Assembly (NCBI GenBank): GCA_050747865.1
Contig: JBOGJI010000267.1
Coordinates: forward strand, 1 to 24,606
Reading direction: 5' to 3'
Length of the DNA stretch: 24,606 bases
Source of the DNA: JBOGJI01 sp050747865
GTDB lineage: Bacteria; Acidobacteriota; Thermoanaerobaculia; Multivoradales; JAHEKO01
Below the pieces are notes generated by a model. The model did no database searches. It was not told where the DNA came from and saw nothing but the letters and a program-made list of their open reading frames with translations. Each line of letters begins with the position of its first letter. The stretch's first letter is position 1. Made by a program: the position numbers and the translations under genes. This document shows, in pieces, positions 7,576 through 13,947 of this stretch.

Positions 7576-7604
7576 ATCATAACGCCGGCGGCGACGGCGA
7601 AAGG
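7576..7604 (-). promoter_or_regulatory. possible promoter of the beta-barrel gene
   Basis: On the minus strand TATGAT (7581 down to 7576) matches the -10 consensus in 5 of 6 positions, rare in this GC-rich background, about 110 bases before the start at 7467. The matching -35 is poor. Confidence 0.3.
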
Positions 7605-7632
7605 ACGGCGGCACGAGGTCGCTACAAGGGCC

Positions 7633-7661
7633 TTGACAGACTATAGCGATGTGGCTATACT
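7633..7661 (+). promoter_or_regulatory. near-consensus sigma70-type promoter of the T3SS operon
   Basis: TTGACA (7633-7638) and TATACT (7656-7661) are separated by exactly 17 bases. The -35 box is perfect and the -10 box has 5 of 6 matches, within an AT-rich patch in GC-rich DNA. The expected RNA start near 7668 leaves a leader of about 140 bases before the first operon gene at 7809. Confidence 0.75.
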
Positions 7662-7732
7662 GCGTTGTGTTGGGGCGGTAGGGTGTGGCGACGATGGAGG
7701 AGAGGTCGAGAGCAGGCACGGAGATGAGGGAG

Positions 7733-7762
7733 TTGACACCGAAGGCCGAAATGATGCATAGT
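7733..7762 (+). promoter_or_regulatory. second candidate promoter upstream of the T3SS operon
   Basis: Another TTGACA (7733-7738) is followed after 18 bases by CATAGT (7757-7762), with TGATG just before it. It is weaker than the promoter 100 bases upstream, but would give a short leader of about 40 bases. Confidence 0.4.
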
Positions 7763-7808
7763 TCCGTGCGTATATCGATGGGATGAGCGCTTCCGAGGGA
7801 GGACTCGC

Positions 7809-8165
7809 GTGGATAGCGGCAACACCAAGCTGGACCCGACAGGCATCGCCGACACGGTGCTGCGGGAACTGCGGGGCGAGTGTTCGGACGCGACCCTGGC
7901 GAACGCCCATCCGGAGGACCGCTTCGTCTCCTCGGGTTCCGCCGGCGCGTCATTCACGCAGCGACTGCGGTCGGTGCGTCAAGCGTCCCCCGCGACCGGC
8001 CTGGGGCTTCAGGTGCTGCGCAACGAGGATGGCGGCCCCGACGCCTACCTGAGCCGCGGGACCCCCGGGATCATTCGTCGCGCCTTCGAGGGGCCCGCGG
8101 CCGCGACCCGAGGCGCTGTCGAGAACGTGGCACCGGACGTGCGTGAAGGAACACGAACATCATGA
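7809..8165 (+). CDS. first gene of the T3SS operon, unknown protein
   Basis: A 118-residue protein starting at GTG 7809, with a GAGGGAGGA Shine-Dalgarno seven bases upstream. The stop overlaps the next ATG by four bases (ATGA), which ties it to the operon. I recognise no family. The N-terminus (DSGNTKLDPTGIADTVLREL) is likely a turn and a helix; the middle (SSGSAGASFTQRLRSVRQ) is Ser/Gly-rich and then basic; the end (PAAATRGAVENVAPDVREG) is Ala-rich. There is no signal peptide or membrane segment. GC-rich third positions fit a real gene. Position before the needle genes suggests a small export substrate, chaperone or regulator, but that is guesswork. Confidence 0.6.
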   Translation: MDSGNTKLDPTGIADTVLRELRGECSDATLANAHPEDRFVSSGSAGASFTQRLRSVRQASPATGLGLQVLRNEDGGPDAYLSRGTPGIIRRAFEGPAAATRGAVENVAPDVREGTRTS

Positions 8166-8413
8166 CCACATCGCAGACTTCCGCGCAGGGTGGCAAGCCT
8201 TCGGGCGAAGGCGCCCCGCTGGCCATCCCGATCACGGCGCAGAACTATCCGGTGCTCCACCGGTGGATGCAACTGGACGACGCGACGTTCGGGGACGAAA
8301 TGACGACCCTCGCGGCGCTGGGGCGAGAGGAAACCCAGCCCGACGACGTGCAGCGAGCTGTTGGCGCTGCCGTGTCGGCGCTGGAAGCGCTCCACCGCCG
8401 GCGTTCAACATAG
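8162..8413 (+). CDS. small T3SS operon protein, possible SctE-type co-chaperone
   Basis: An 83-residue protein. The first 20 residues are Ser/Gly/Ala-rich and look disordered; the rest forms two likely helices, NYPVLHRWMQLDDATFGDEM and PDDVQRAVGAAVSALEALHRR. In Yersinia the needle subunit YscF is kept soluble by YscE (a small helical hairpin) with YscG (TPR). Here the gene stands before a needle-like gene and a TPR gene, the same company, so an SctE-like role is reasonable. No sequence motif proves it, since SctE proteins are poorly conserved. It overlaps the preceding gene by four bases. Confidence 0.6.
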   Translation: MTTSQTSAQGGKPSGEGAPLAIPITAQNYPVLHRWMQLDDATFGDEMTTLAALGREETQPDDVQRAVGAAVSALEALHRRRST

Positions 8414-8476
8414 AGAGCCAAAGCTAATCGTAGCGAGACCGTAAAGACGGAAACCAGAACCAGAGGAGGATCGATC

Positions 8477-8668
8477 ATGCAAGTTCCCCCAGCTCCAACG
8501 CTTCCGGCGCCTACCGGCGACCAGACGCAGGACACGCAGAACGCGATGAAGTTCCAGCAGGAGATGAACACCTGGCAGGTCATCGTCAACGCGATGCAGA
8601 AGGGCGAGGAGAAGCGAGCCGAGGCGCTCTCCGGAGCGATCAACCGCGCCGTGGCGAACATCCGGTAA
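8477..8668 (+). CDS. sctF: T3SS needle subunit, SctF-like
   Basis: A 63-residue protein. A proline-rich head (QVPPAPTLPAPTGDQ) is followed by two helices (NAMKFQQEMNTWQVIVNAMQ and EKRAEALSGAINRAVANIR), ending in Ile-Arg. Needle proteins of the YscF/PrgI/MxiH type are 60-90 residues, form a helical hairpin and end with a conserved helix closing in aromatic or Ile residues and a base. The gene has the strongest ribosome site in the operon (GAGGAGG, 8463-8469, seven bases before ATG) and an AT-richer leader, as expected of a subunit needed in many copies. The following TPR chaperone gene supports the call. An alternative is a second rod-like protein. Confidence 0.68.
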   Translation: MQVPPAPTLPAPTGDQTQDTQNAMKFQQEMNTWQVIVNAMQKGEEKRAEALSGAINRAVANIR

Positions 8669-8689
8669 CCGCGCAAGGCGACACCACTC

Positions 8690-9109
8690 GTGGAAGATCG
8701 CTTGCGCGGCGAGTTGCCACAGCTTCTCGCCGAACTCACGCTCTTCGCCACCCACGCGGGCGCGATCGAGCGGGGCCGGGAGCTCTGGAAGGGGCTCTCG
8801 GCCCTTCACCCCGCCCACGCGGCCACCCGGTTGCTGGACGGCATGCTGCACACCCTGGCCGGCAGCTTCGAGAAGGCCGAGGCGAGCTACCGCCAGATCC
8901 TGGACGACGACTCCGAGCACGTCGGGGCGCGTACGTTTCTGGCGGAGTCCTTGATCGGCCAGAAGCGCTGGCGGGAGGCGGAAGCCGTTCTTGTCGATGT
9001 TGTGGCCTCGGGAGACGAGGATGATCCCGCCGTGGTCTACGCGGGCGAGCTCAAGGGAGCTCTAGAGAAGGGGCTCTTCCAGCGCGCCGTGGCAAGCGCA
9101 TCGGCTTGA
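8690..9109 (+). CDS. sctG: TPR-type T3SS needle chaperone, SctG/HrpB1-like
   Basis: A 139-residue all-helical protein starting at GTG 8690. It contains TPR-like units: LTLFATHAGAIERGRELWKG, HAATRLLDGMLHTLAGSFEK, AEASYRQILDDDSEHVGART and FLAESLIGQKRWREAEAVL, with the alternating small and large residues of the repeat (G/A at turn positions, LAGSFEKAEASYRQIL as the best copy). This length and repeat content match YscG/PscG and the HrpB1/HrpK group, which bind the C-terminal helix of the needle subunit in the cytoplasm. It directly follows the needle gene by 21 bases. A general TPR protein is possible, but position makes the chaperone role the best fit. Confidence 0.68.
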   Translation: MEDRLRGELPQLLAELTLFATHAGAIERGRELWKGLSALHPAHAATRLLDGMLHTLAGSFEKAEASYRQILDDDSEHVGARTFLAESLIGQKRWREAEAVLVDVVASGDEDDPAVVYAGELKGALEKGLFQRAVASASA

Positions 9110-9190
9110 AGGTGGCGACGCAAGGGCACGCACGCGGTGGCCAGTCAGCGCGCGCCGATCGGAGGCTCGCATCTGATGTAGGGGGGTCTT

Positions 9191-9667
9191 ATGGCTATTG
9201 AGCCCATTGAAGCCGTAGGTCAAGGTGCTTCGGCAGAACAGCAGACGATAGGGGATCCTTCGCCTTCCGAGGCGGAAGCTCAAGAGTACGCGTCCTTCCT
9301 GGACAGCCAGGCGGCGGCCGGCGAATCGTCGGCTCCGCAGGCGACCGCCGGCGCGGGCGCGGTGCAGGATCCGTTGGCCATACCGGCTCCGGGCAGCGTC
9401 GAGACGGTGCAACCGTCCACGGCTCCGGAAGGCGTGGAGCCGGTGGAGCCGAACCAGGCCGTGGAGGTCCTGGAGCGCGTCGGAGAAAATTTCGCGCGCC
9501 TCGACGAGCTGATCAGCGAGATTCGCTCCCGTCAGTCGTTTACCGTGGAGGAAGCGCTGGGCCTGCAGGCCGAGATTCACAAGCTGACGTTCGAGCTCAA
9601 CGCGGCGACCGCGGCGATCAACGCTGCGGTTGCCAACGTACGCACCCTGTTCCAGACTCAGGTATAG
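9191..9667 (+). CDS. sctI: T3SS inner rod protein, SctI (YscI/HrpB family)
   Basis: A 158-residue protein. The first two thirds are acidic, Ala/Pro-rich and probably flexible. The C-terminal 45 residues carry the rod signature: FTVEEALGLQAEIHKLTFEL followed by NAATAAINAAVANVRTLFQT and QV at the end. SctI proteins end with a helix-turn-helix of the form LLxLQxxLxKLTFEVELxTKxxxKxxxxVxTLLxTQ, which this fits closely. Known members build the rod linking the export gate to the needle and influence substrate switching. ATG 9191 has a G-rich (AGGGGGG) ribosome site. It is longer than most SctI (about 110-120) because of the N-terminal extension. The last helix closely resembles that of the needle protein. 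Confidence 0.8.
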   Translation: MAIEPIEAVGQGASAEQQTIGDPSPSEAEAQEYASFLDSQAAAGESSAPQATAGAGAVQDPLAIPAPGSVETVQPSTAPEGVEPVEPNQAVEVLERVGENFARLDELISEIRSRQSFTVEEALGLQAEIHKLTFELNAATAAINAAVANVRTLFQTQV

Positions 9668-9697
9668 AATCCGGCCTGATATGGCGGGTGTGCAGGC

Positions 9698-10552
9698 ATG
9701 ACCGGTGGACGCACCGGCCGGGGAGGGACTCTCGCAGCCCTGATCCTTCTGGGCTGTTTGCTCACGGCCTGCCAGAAGGCCGTGCTCAATGACTTGGAGG
9801 AGCCCCGTGCCACGGAGGTGGTCTCCACCCTGCTGCGACATGGCGTGCCGGCCAGCAAGAAGCTGCAGGACGCCGAAGGCAACACCTGGCGGGTGATGGT
9901 GCCGGCGGACCAGGAGGCGCGGGCCATCGGCTTCCTGGCCGCGTACAACCTCCTGGATCCGCCGGACCTGGACACCCAGGCGCTGTTCGGGCAGAGGTCG
10001 ACCATCTCCACGTCGGTCGAAGAGAAGGCACGAGAGCTGGCGGGCAAGCAGGGGGACATCGCCAAGCAGCTCGAGAGCATCGAACGCGTCATCGACGCGC
10101 AGGTCGTCATCTCGCCGGCGCAGGAGAAGTTCGGCGAGATCGCGACGCCGGCCTCCGCTTCAGTGGTGATCGTCTATCAGTCGACGGACCGCGGCACCTG
10201 GCCGGTCAGCAGGCAGGACGTCCAGGAGCTGGTCGCCGGTGCGGTGGCCCATCTCGACGCCCGAGCCGTGAGAGTGATCATGAACGCGTCCAACGTGAGC
10301 GCGCCGCCGCGAATCCCGGACTCGACGGACGTGCCGGTCAACATGGTAGGGCTCGTCGTCGCCCAGAAGTCGGTGCTGCGGCTCAAGATCGTGCTGGGCG
10401 CGGTGCTCTTGCTGATCGGGGGGCTTGCCGCGTTCGCCTTCTGGCAGACGCGGGTGATCAGCGCGTTGCGGGGTGAGCTGTCCCTGGCACGGACGGGCTA
10501 TACCCCGGTGGAGCGATCGCTGGTGGCGCCACCGGAGGAGCTGCCGCACTAG
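9698..10552 (+). CDS. sctJ: T3SS inner-membrane ring lipoprotein SctJ (YscJ/HrcJ/PrgK)
   Basis: A 284-residue lipoprotein. The signal ends in the lipobox LLTAC (C25), then QKAVLNDLEEPRATEVVSTL, the standard SctJ opening in which the first ring-building domain starts. Further family marks are GNTWRVMVPADQEARAIGFL, EEKARELAGKQGDIAKQLES, the IERVIDAQVVISPA strand, TPASASVVIVYQ and VQELVAGAVAHLDARAVRVI of the second ring domain. A C-terminal membrane helix lies at about 228-249 (IVLGAVLLLIGGLAAFAFW), with a short cytoplasmic tail. SctJ forms the periplasmic inner ring around the export gate and is homologous to FliF. Length is slightly above usual (240-270). Confidence 0.95.
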   Translation: MTGGRTGRGGTLAALILLGCLLTACQKAVLNDLEEPRATEVVSTLLRHGVPASKKLQDAEGNTWRVMVPADQEARAIGFLAAYNLLDPPDLDTQALFGQRSTISTSVEEKARELAGKQGDIAKQLESIERVIDAQVVISPAQEKFGEIATPASASVVIVYQSTDRGTWPVSRQDVQELVAGAVAHLDARAVRVIMNASNVSAPPRIPDSTDVPVNMVGLVVAQKSVLRLKIVLGAVLLLIGGLAAFAFWQTRVISALRGELSLARTGYTPVERSLVAPPEELPH

Positions 10553-10575
10553 CAGAGGACTGCGAGGAGGTTCCC

Positions 10576-11463
10576 CTGAAGCCCGCAAAGACCTGCTCGC
10601 AGCTCATCCGCGACCTGCTCGAAGGTTGGGAGGGCTCGGCCGAGCGGCCGGGAGGCGAGCGAGAGCGGCAGGCCCTGGTGGCCCTGCGCCGCCGTTTCGA
10701 CGCGGTTCCGTTCGGGCGTGTCCATCCATCGTGGGTCGCGCGCGCGATCCCCGACGAGCCGTTGGCGGCGGTCTGGTGTCTGGCCGAGCTGCCGCGAGCG
10801 GAACGTCTGCCGGTGCTGCGCGAGCTTCCCGCCGTCGACCGCCCGGCGGTCCTCAACGCGCAGGCACCGGCTTGGTTTGCCGCCTGGTGGCGCCGCCATT
10901 TGCGCGGCGTCATCACCTATCCGTGGCCGGCGGCCGAGACCTTGGACCGGTCGGCCCCGTTGACCTACCTCGACCGGCTGCCCACCGACGACCTGCTGCG
11001 GCTGCTCCGTTGCTTCGGCCTGCGCTCGCTGGCTGCCGTCGTGCATGGGCTCGAGCCTCAAGCGGTGGTCGCGATCGCCGTCTCGCTGCCTCCGGTATCC
11101 CGCGACCGGCTGGCCAAACATTCGCGATCGGGACGCCATCCCGACCCCGCCCCATGGACCCAAGCGTTCGAGGCGCTGCGCCAAGAGGGCGCGCTGCCGG
11201 CGGACGCTCCGCTGCTCCTGGCTCTGGAGGACGTGGGAGCGCAGGCGCCCGGTCTGGGTGAGGTCTCCGCGGCGGCCCGCATCGCCTACCGCCTGCCGGC
11301 CCGTTGGGGCGAGCGTCTGCTGGCCCGTCTGGCCCGGGGGCCGGGCGAGCTCGAGCACCCCAGTCCGGACCAGTGGCAACGCGACCTTGTCACCGACCTG
11401 GGACACCTGGCGCGCCACGGAGTGGTGACCTCTCCGCTCGCGCGCGGAGGCCTGGCCGCGTGA
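10576..11463 (+). CDS. sctK: SctK-like T3SS sorting-platform protein, probable CTG start
   Basis: About 295 residues if read from CTG 10576. That codon follows a very good Shine-Dalgarno (GAGGAGG, 10564-10570) by five bases, and no ATG, GTG or TTG in frame lies between it and GTG 10678, which has no ribosome site. The protein is helical, soluble and rich in Leu, Ala, Arg and Trp. FGRVHPSWVARAIPDEPLAA resembles the HPSW motif of YscK proteins; other marks are AWFAAWWRRHLRG and CFGLRSLAAVVHGL. It lies between sctJ and sctL, the place of sctK in yscJKL-type operons. SctK links the SctQ/SctL/SctN platform to SctD. Sequence similarity is weak, so position carries much of the call. Confidence 0.62.
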   Translation: MKPAKTCSQLIRDLLEGWEGSAERPGGERERQALVALRRRFDAVPFGRVHPSWVARAIPDEPLAAVWCLAELPRAERLPVLRELPAVDRPAVLNAQAPAWFAAWWRRHLRGVITYPWPAAETLDRSAPLTYLDRLPTDDLLRLLRCFGLRSLAAVVHGLEPQAVVAIAVSLPPVSRDRLAKHSRSGRHPDPAPWTQAFEALRQEGALPADAPLLLALEDVGAQAPGLGEVSAAARIAYRLPARWGERLLARLARGPGELEHPSPDQWQRDLVTDLGHLARHGVVTSPLARGGLAA

Positions 11464-12101
11464 GCTCCAAGATCATCAAGGCGGCCGTGGCGGCACTGCC
11501 CGCGGGGAGCGACAGCGAGCGCCGCAAGGTCATCGACCGCCAGGTCTACACCGCCCAGGAGCAGGCACGGGAGATCCTCGACGAAGCGCGCGCCCAGGCC
11601 GAGGGTATGCGGCGCGAGGCGGAGCGACGCACCCGACAGGTCGTCGACCAGGCGTCGCGGCGGGGTCACCGCGACGGGCTCGCCATCTGGCAGCAGCGCG
11701 TCCTCGATCTGCTGCACACCTACAACCGCATGGTGCGGGACTTGAGGCCCCAGGTGATCGATCTCGCCCTCGAAGCCAGCCGCAAGATCCTGCATCACCA
11801 GCTCGAGGCGGCGCCGGAGTCGATCCTGGGACCGCTCGACGAGGGCTTGAGGATCCTGCGCAACGCCGCGCCGTCGCGCCTCGACGTGACCGTCCATCCG
11901 GAAGACGTGCCGGCGGTGGAGCAACTGCGCAAGCGCCTGCAGGAGAAGGATCCCCGCTGGGCGGTGATGGTGGTGCGGGGCGAGCCCGGCATGGAGCGTG
12001 GCGGCTGCAAGCTGGCCAGCGACTTCGGCGAGGTGGACGCCAGCGTCGAAACCCAGCTCGACGCCATGCGACTGTTGCTCAACCGGGAGGCGGAGCGTTG
12101 A
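11460..12101 (+). CDS. sctL: T3SS ATPase stator SctL (YscL/HrpE/FliH)
   Basis: A 213-residue protein starting at GTG 11460, overlapping the sctK-like stop by four bases. Residues about 25-70 form a long charged helix (AQEQAREILDEARAQAEGMR, then RREAERRTRQVVDQASRR), the part homologous to the b subunit of F-type ATPases. The C-terminal domain includes VIDLALEASRKILHHQLEAA, RLDVTVHPEDVPAVEQL and RGGCKLASDFGEVDASVETQ, the typical SctL/FliH ending where the GxxxxTxxGxVDA segment appears as CKLASDFGEVDAS. SctL binds the N-terminus of SctN, restrains the ATPase and attaches it to SctQ pods. Length and gene order agree with the family. Confidence 0.9.
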   Translation: MSSKIIKAAVAALPAGSDSERRKVIDRQVYTAQEQAREILDEARAQAEGMRREAERRTRQVVDQASRRGHRDGLAIWQQRVLDLLHTYNRMVRDLRPQVIDLALEASRKILHHQLEAAPESILGPLDEGLRILRNAAPSRLDVTVHPEDVPAVEQLRKRLQEKDPRWAVMVVRGEPGMERGGCKLASDFGEVDASVETQLDAMRLLLNREAER

Positions 12102-13447
12102 GCCCGGCCCCGGCACGGCTCGCCGAGCTGGATCTCGATGCGGCGCGGGAACGACTCGTCCACGCGTCGACCCTTCGCGTCTCCGGCCGCGTGCACCAGG
12201 TCACCGGGCTGGTGATCGGCGCCCGTATCCCCGGCCTGCGAGTGGGGGAGCTCTGCACCATCCACAACGTCGACGGCGGATCGGTGCCGGCGGAAGTGGT
12301 GGGCTTCCGGGATCGTCAGGTGCAGCTCATGGCGCTGGGCGAAGTCTCCGGGATCGGCCCGGACAGTGCTCTCCACCCGACGGGGCGCACCCTCGCCGTC
12401 GCCGTCGGGCCGGGCCTGTTGGGGCGGGTGCTCAACGCCCTGGGCGAGCCCATCGACGGCCGCGGGCCGCTGACTGACATCGAGACCCGCGACTATCCGG
12501 TCTTCACCGATCCGCCGGCGCCGCTCAAGCGCATGCCGATTCGTCAGCCTCTGAGCGTCGGCGTGCGCGTCATCGACAGCGCCTTGACCGTGGGGGCCGG
12601 GCAACGGCTGGGGATCTTTGCCGGCGCCGGCCACGGCAAGTCGACGCTCCTCGCCATGATGGCCCGCAACACATCGGCCGACGTGAACGTCATCGCCCTG
12701 GTCGGCGAACGCGGGCGCGAAGTCCACGACTTCCTGGAGAACGCCCTCGGTCCGGAGGGCCTCAAACGCTCGGTGGTCGTCGTGGCCACCTCGGATGAGC
12801 CCCCCCTGCTGCGCATCAAGGCGGCCTACGTCGCCACCGCGATCGCCGAGTCGTTTCGCGACCTCGGCAAGAGTGTGCTGTTCCTCATGGACTCGGTCAC
12901 CCGTTTCGCCCGCGCCCAGCGCGAGGTGGGGCTGGCGACCGGCGAGCCGCCGGCTCGCGGCGGTTTCCCGCCGTCGGTCTTTGCCGTGCTGCCGCGACTG
13001 CTCGAGCGCACCGGCAACTCCGACGTCGGCTCGATCACCGCTCTCTACGCGGTGCTGGTCGAAGGCGACGATCTGTCCGAGCCGGTGGCCGACGAGGTGC
13101 GTTCCATCCTCGACGGCCACATCGTGCTCTCGGGCGAGCTGGCCTCCCGCGGCCATTTCCCGGCCATCGACCTCTTGAAGAGCGCCAGCCGCCTGTTCGA
13201 GATGCTGGCCGAGGACCGTCAGCGCCAGCTCGTCTACCGGCTGCGGGACATGCTGGCCGCATACGAACGCAACCGCGATCTCGTCCTGATCGGGGCGTAT
13301 CAGGCGGGCAGCGACCCCATGGTCGACGCCTACCTGGCGTGTCAGCAACAGATCCGGGAATTCCTGCGCCAGGCAGTCCATGAGCCCGGCGACCTCGATC
13401 AGGCGGTGGCGCGGCTCGAGGCCGCGGTCGGCGGGAGGGGCGCATGA
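12098..13447 (+). CDS. sctN: T3SS ATPase SctN (YscN/HrcN/FliI)
   Basis: A 449-residue ATPase that removes chaperones and unfolds substrates at the export gate. Motifs: Walker A GAGHGKST (176-183), the GERGRE motif with the catalytic Glu (203-208), Walker B VLFLMD (260-265) followed by SVTRFARAQREVGLATGEPP, and the F1-type signature FPAIDLLKSASR (354-365). The N-terminal beta-barrel domain (GRVHQVTGLVIGARIPGLRV) and a helical C-terminal domain (YQAGSDPMVDAYLACQQQI) are both present, so the protein is complete. His at the fourth P-loop position is uncommon but not disabling. Start is TTG 12098, overlapping the sctL stop by four bases; the weak codon may set the SctL:SctN ratio. Confidence 0.96.
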   Translation: MSPAPARLAELDLDAARERLVHASTLRVSGRVHQVTGLVIGARIPGLRVGELCTIHNVDGGSVPAEVVGFRDRQVQLMALGEVSGIGPDSALHPTGRTLAVAVGPGLLGRVLNALGEPIDGRGPLTDIETRDYPVFTDPPAPLKRMPIRQPLSVGVRVIDSALTVGAGQRLGIFAGAGHGKSTLLAMMARNTSADVNVIALVGERGREVHDFLENALGPEGLKRSVVVVATSDEPPLLRIKAAYVATAIAESFRDLGKSVLFLMDSVTRFARAQREVGLATGEPPARGGFPPSVFAVLPRLLERTGNSDVGSITALYAVLVEGDDLSEPVADEVRSILDGHIVLSGELASRGHFPAIDLLKSASRLFEMLAEDRQRQLVYRLRDMLAAYERNRDLVLIGAYQAGSDPMVDAYLACQQQIREFLRQAVHEPGDLDQAVARLEAAVGGRGA

Positions 13448-13947
13448 AGACGCCCGAATACCGTCTGCGCGTCGTCGAGATGCTGTCGGGGCTGCGCCAG
13501 AAGGCGGCCATGCGGGCGCTGGCCGAGAAGAACCAGGAGGCGGCCAGCCGCGAGCGCGAGGTGCAGGAGGTGGAGGCGGCCCTGGAGCGGGCGCGCCGCG
13601 ACCTGCAAAAGGCGCGCCTCGCCCTGAGCCGGGTCGGCGACGGCTCGCCGGTGGACACCCGCACCCTGCTGATGCTGTGTCGCGACGTCGAGTCCTTGGG
13701 GACTTCGGTCGCGACACGCCGCCGCGAGGTCGACCGCAAGCACCGGGACTTTCGCAGAGCGCTGGATGAGGTGGAGCGCGCCCGGCAGGCGCTCGGCAGC
13801 GCCATGCGGGCGGTACAGGCCTTGAAGCAGCACAAAGAGCGCTGGCTCGCCGAGGTCACGACCGAGCAGCGGCGCACCGAGGACCGCAAGCTCGCCGAGC
13901 ACGCGTTGACGCAGTGGGCGCGTCGCGACGGAGGCGGCACCTCGTGA
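13444..13947 (+). CDS. sctO: T3SS central stalk protein SctO (YscO/FliJ-like)
   Basis: A 167-residue protein that is nearly all a charged antiparallel coiled coil. Helix one runs from about residue 5 to 60 (LRQKAAMRALAEKNQEAASR, EVQEVEAALERARRDLQKAR), a turn follows at GDGSPVDTRT, and helix two runs to the end (RREVDRKHRDFRRALDEVER, ALKQHKERWLAEVTTEQRRT). SctO/FliJ proteins have this hairpin, similar to the gamma subunit of F1, and fit into the SctN hexamer, touching SctV. Sequences are poorly conserved; the position right after sctN (ATGA overlap) and before sctQ is decisive. Length matches YscO (about 150). Confidence 0.85.
   Translation: MKTPEYRLRVVEMLSGLRQKAAMRALAEKNQEAASREREVQEVEAALERARRDLQKARLALSRVGDGSPVDTRTLLMLCRDVESLGTSVATRRREVDRKHRDFRRALDEVERARQALGSAMRAVQALKQHKERWLAEVTTEQRRTEDRKLAEHALTQWARRDGGGTS

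Noticed and set aside
6805..7761. 318-codon plus-strand frame across the beta-barrel gene and intergenic region
   Set aside because: It runs opposite a protein with a clear signal peptide and barrel strands and continues over the promoter; the product has no domain.
7471..7957. Minus-strand open frames of 100-160 codons upstream of the T3SS operon
   Set aside because: They cover the promoter region and the first operon gene, lack ribosome sites and have Arg/Ser/Pro-rich products.
10678..10680. GTG as start of the sctK-like gene
   Set aside because: No Shine-Dalgarno precedes it and the frame continues upstream to a CTG with an excellent site; kept only as an alternative.
11795..13717. 640-codon minus-strand open frame
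   Set aside because: It is antisense to sctL, sctN and sctO, which have clear motifs; the predicted protein has no family features.
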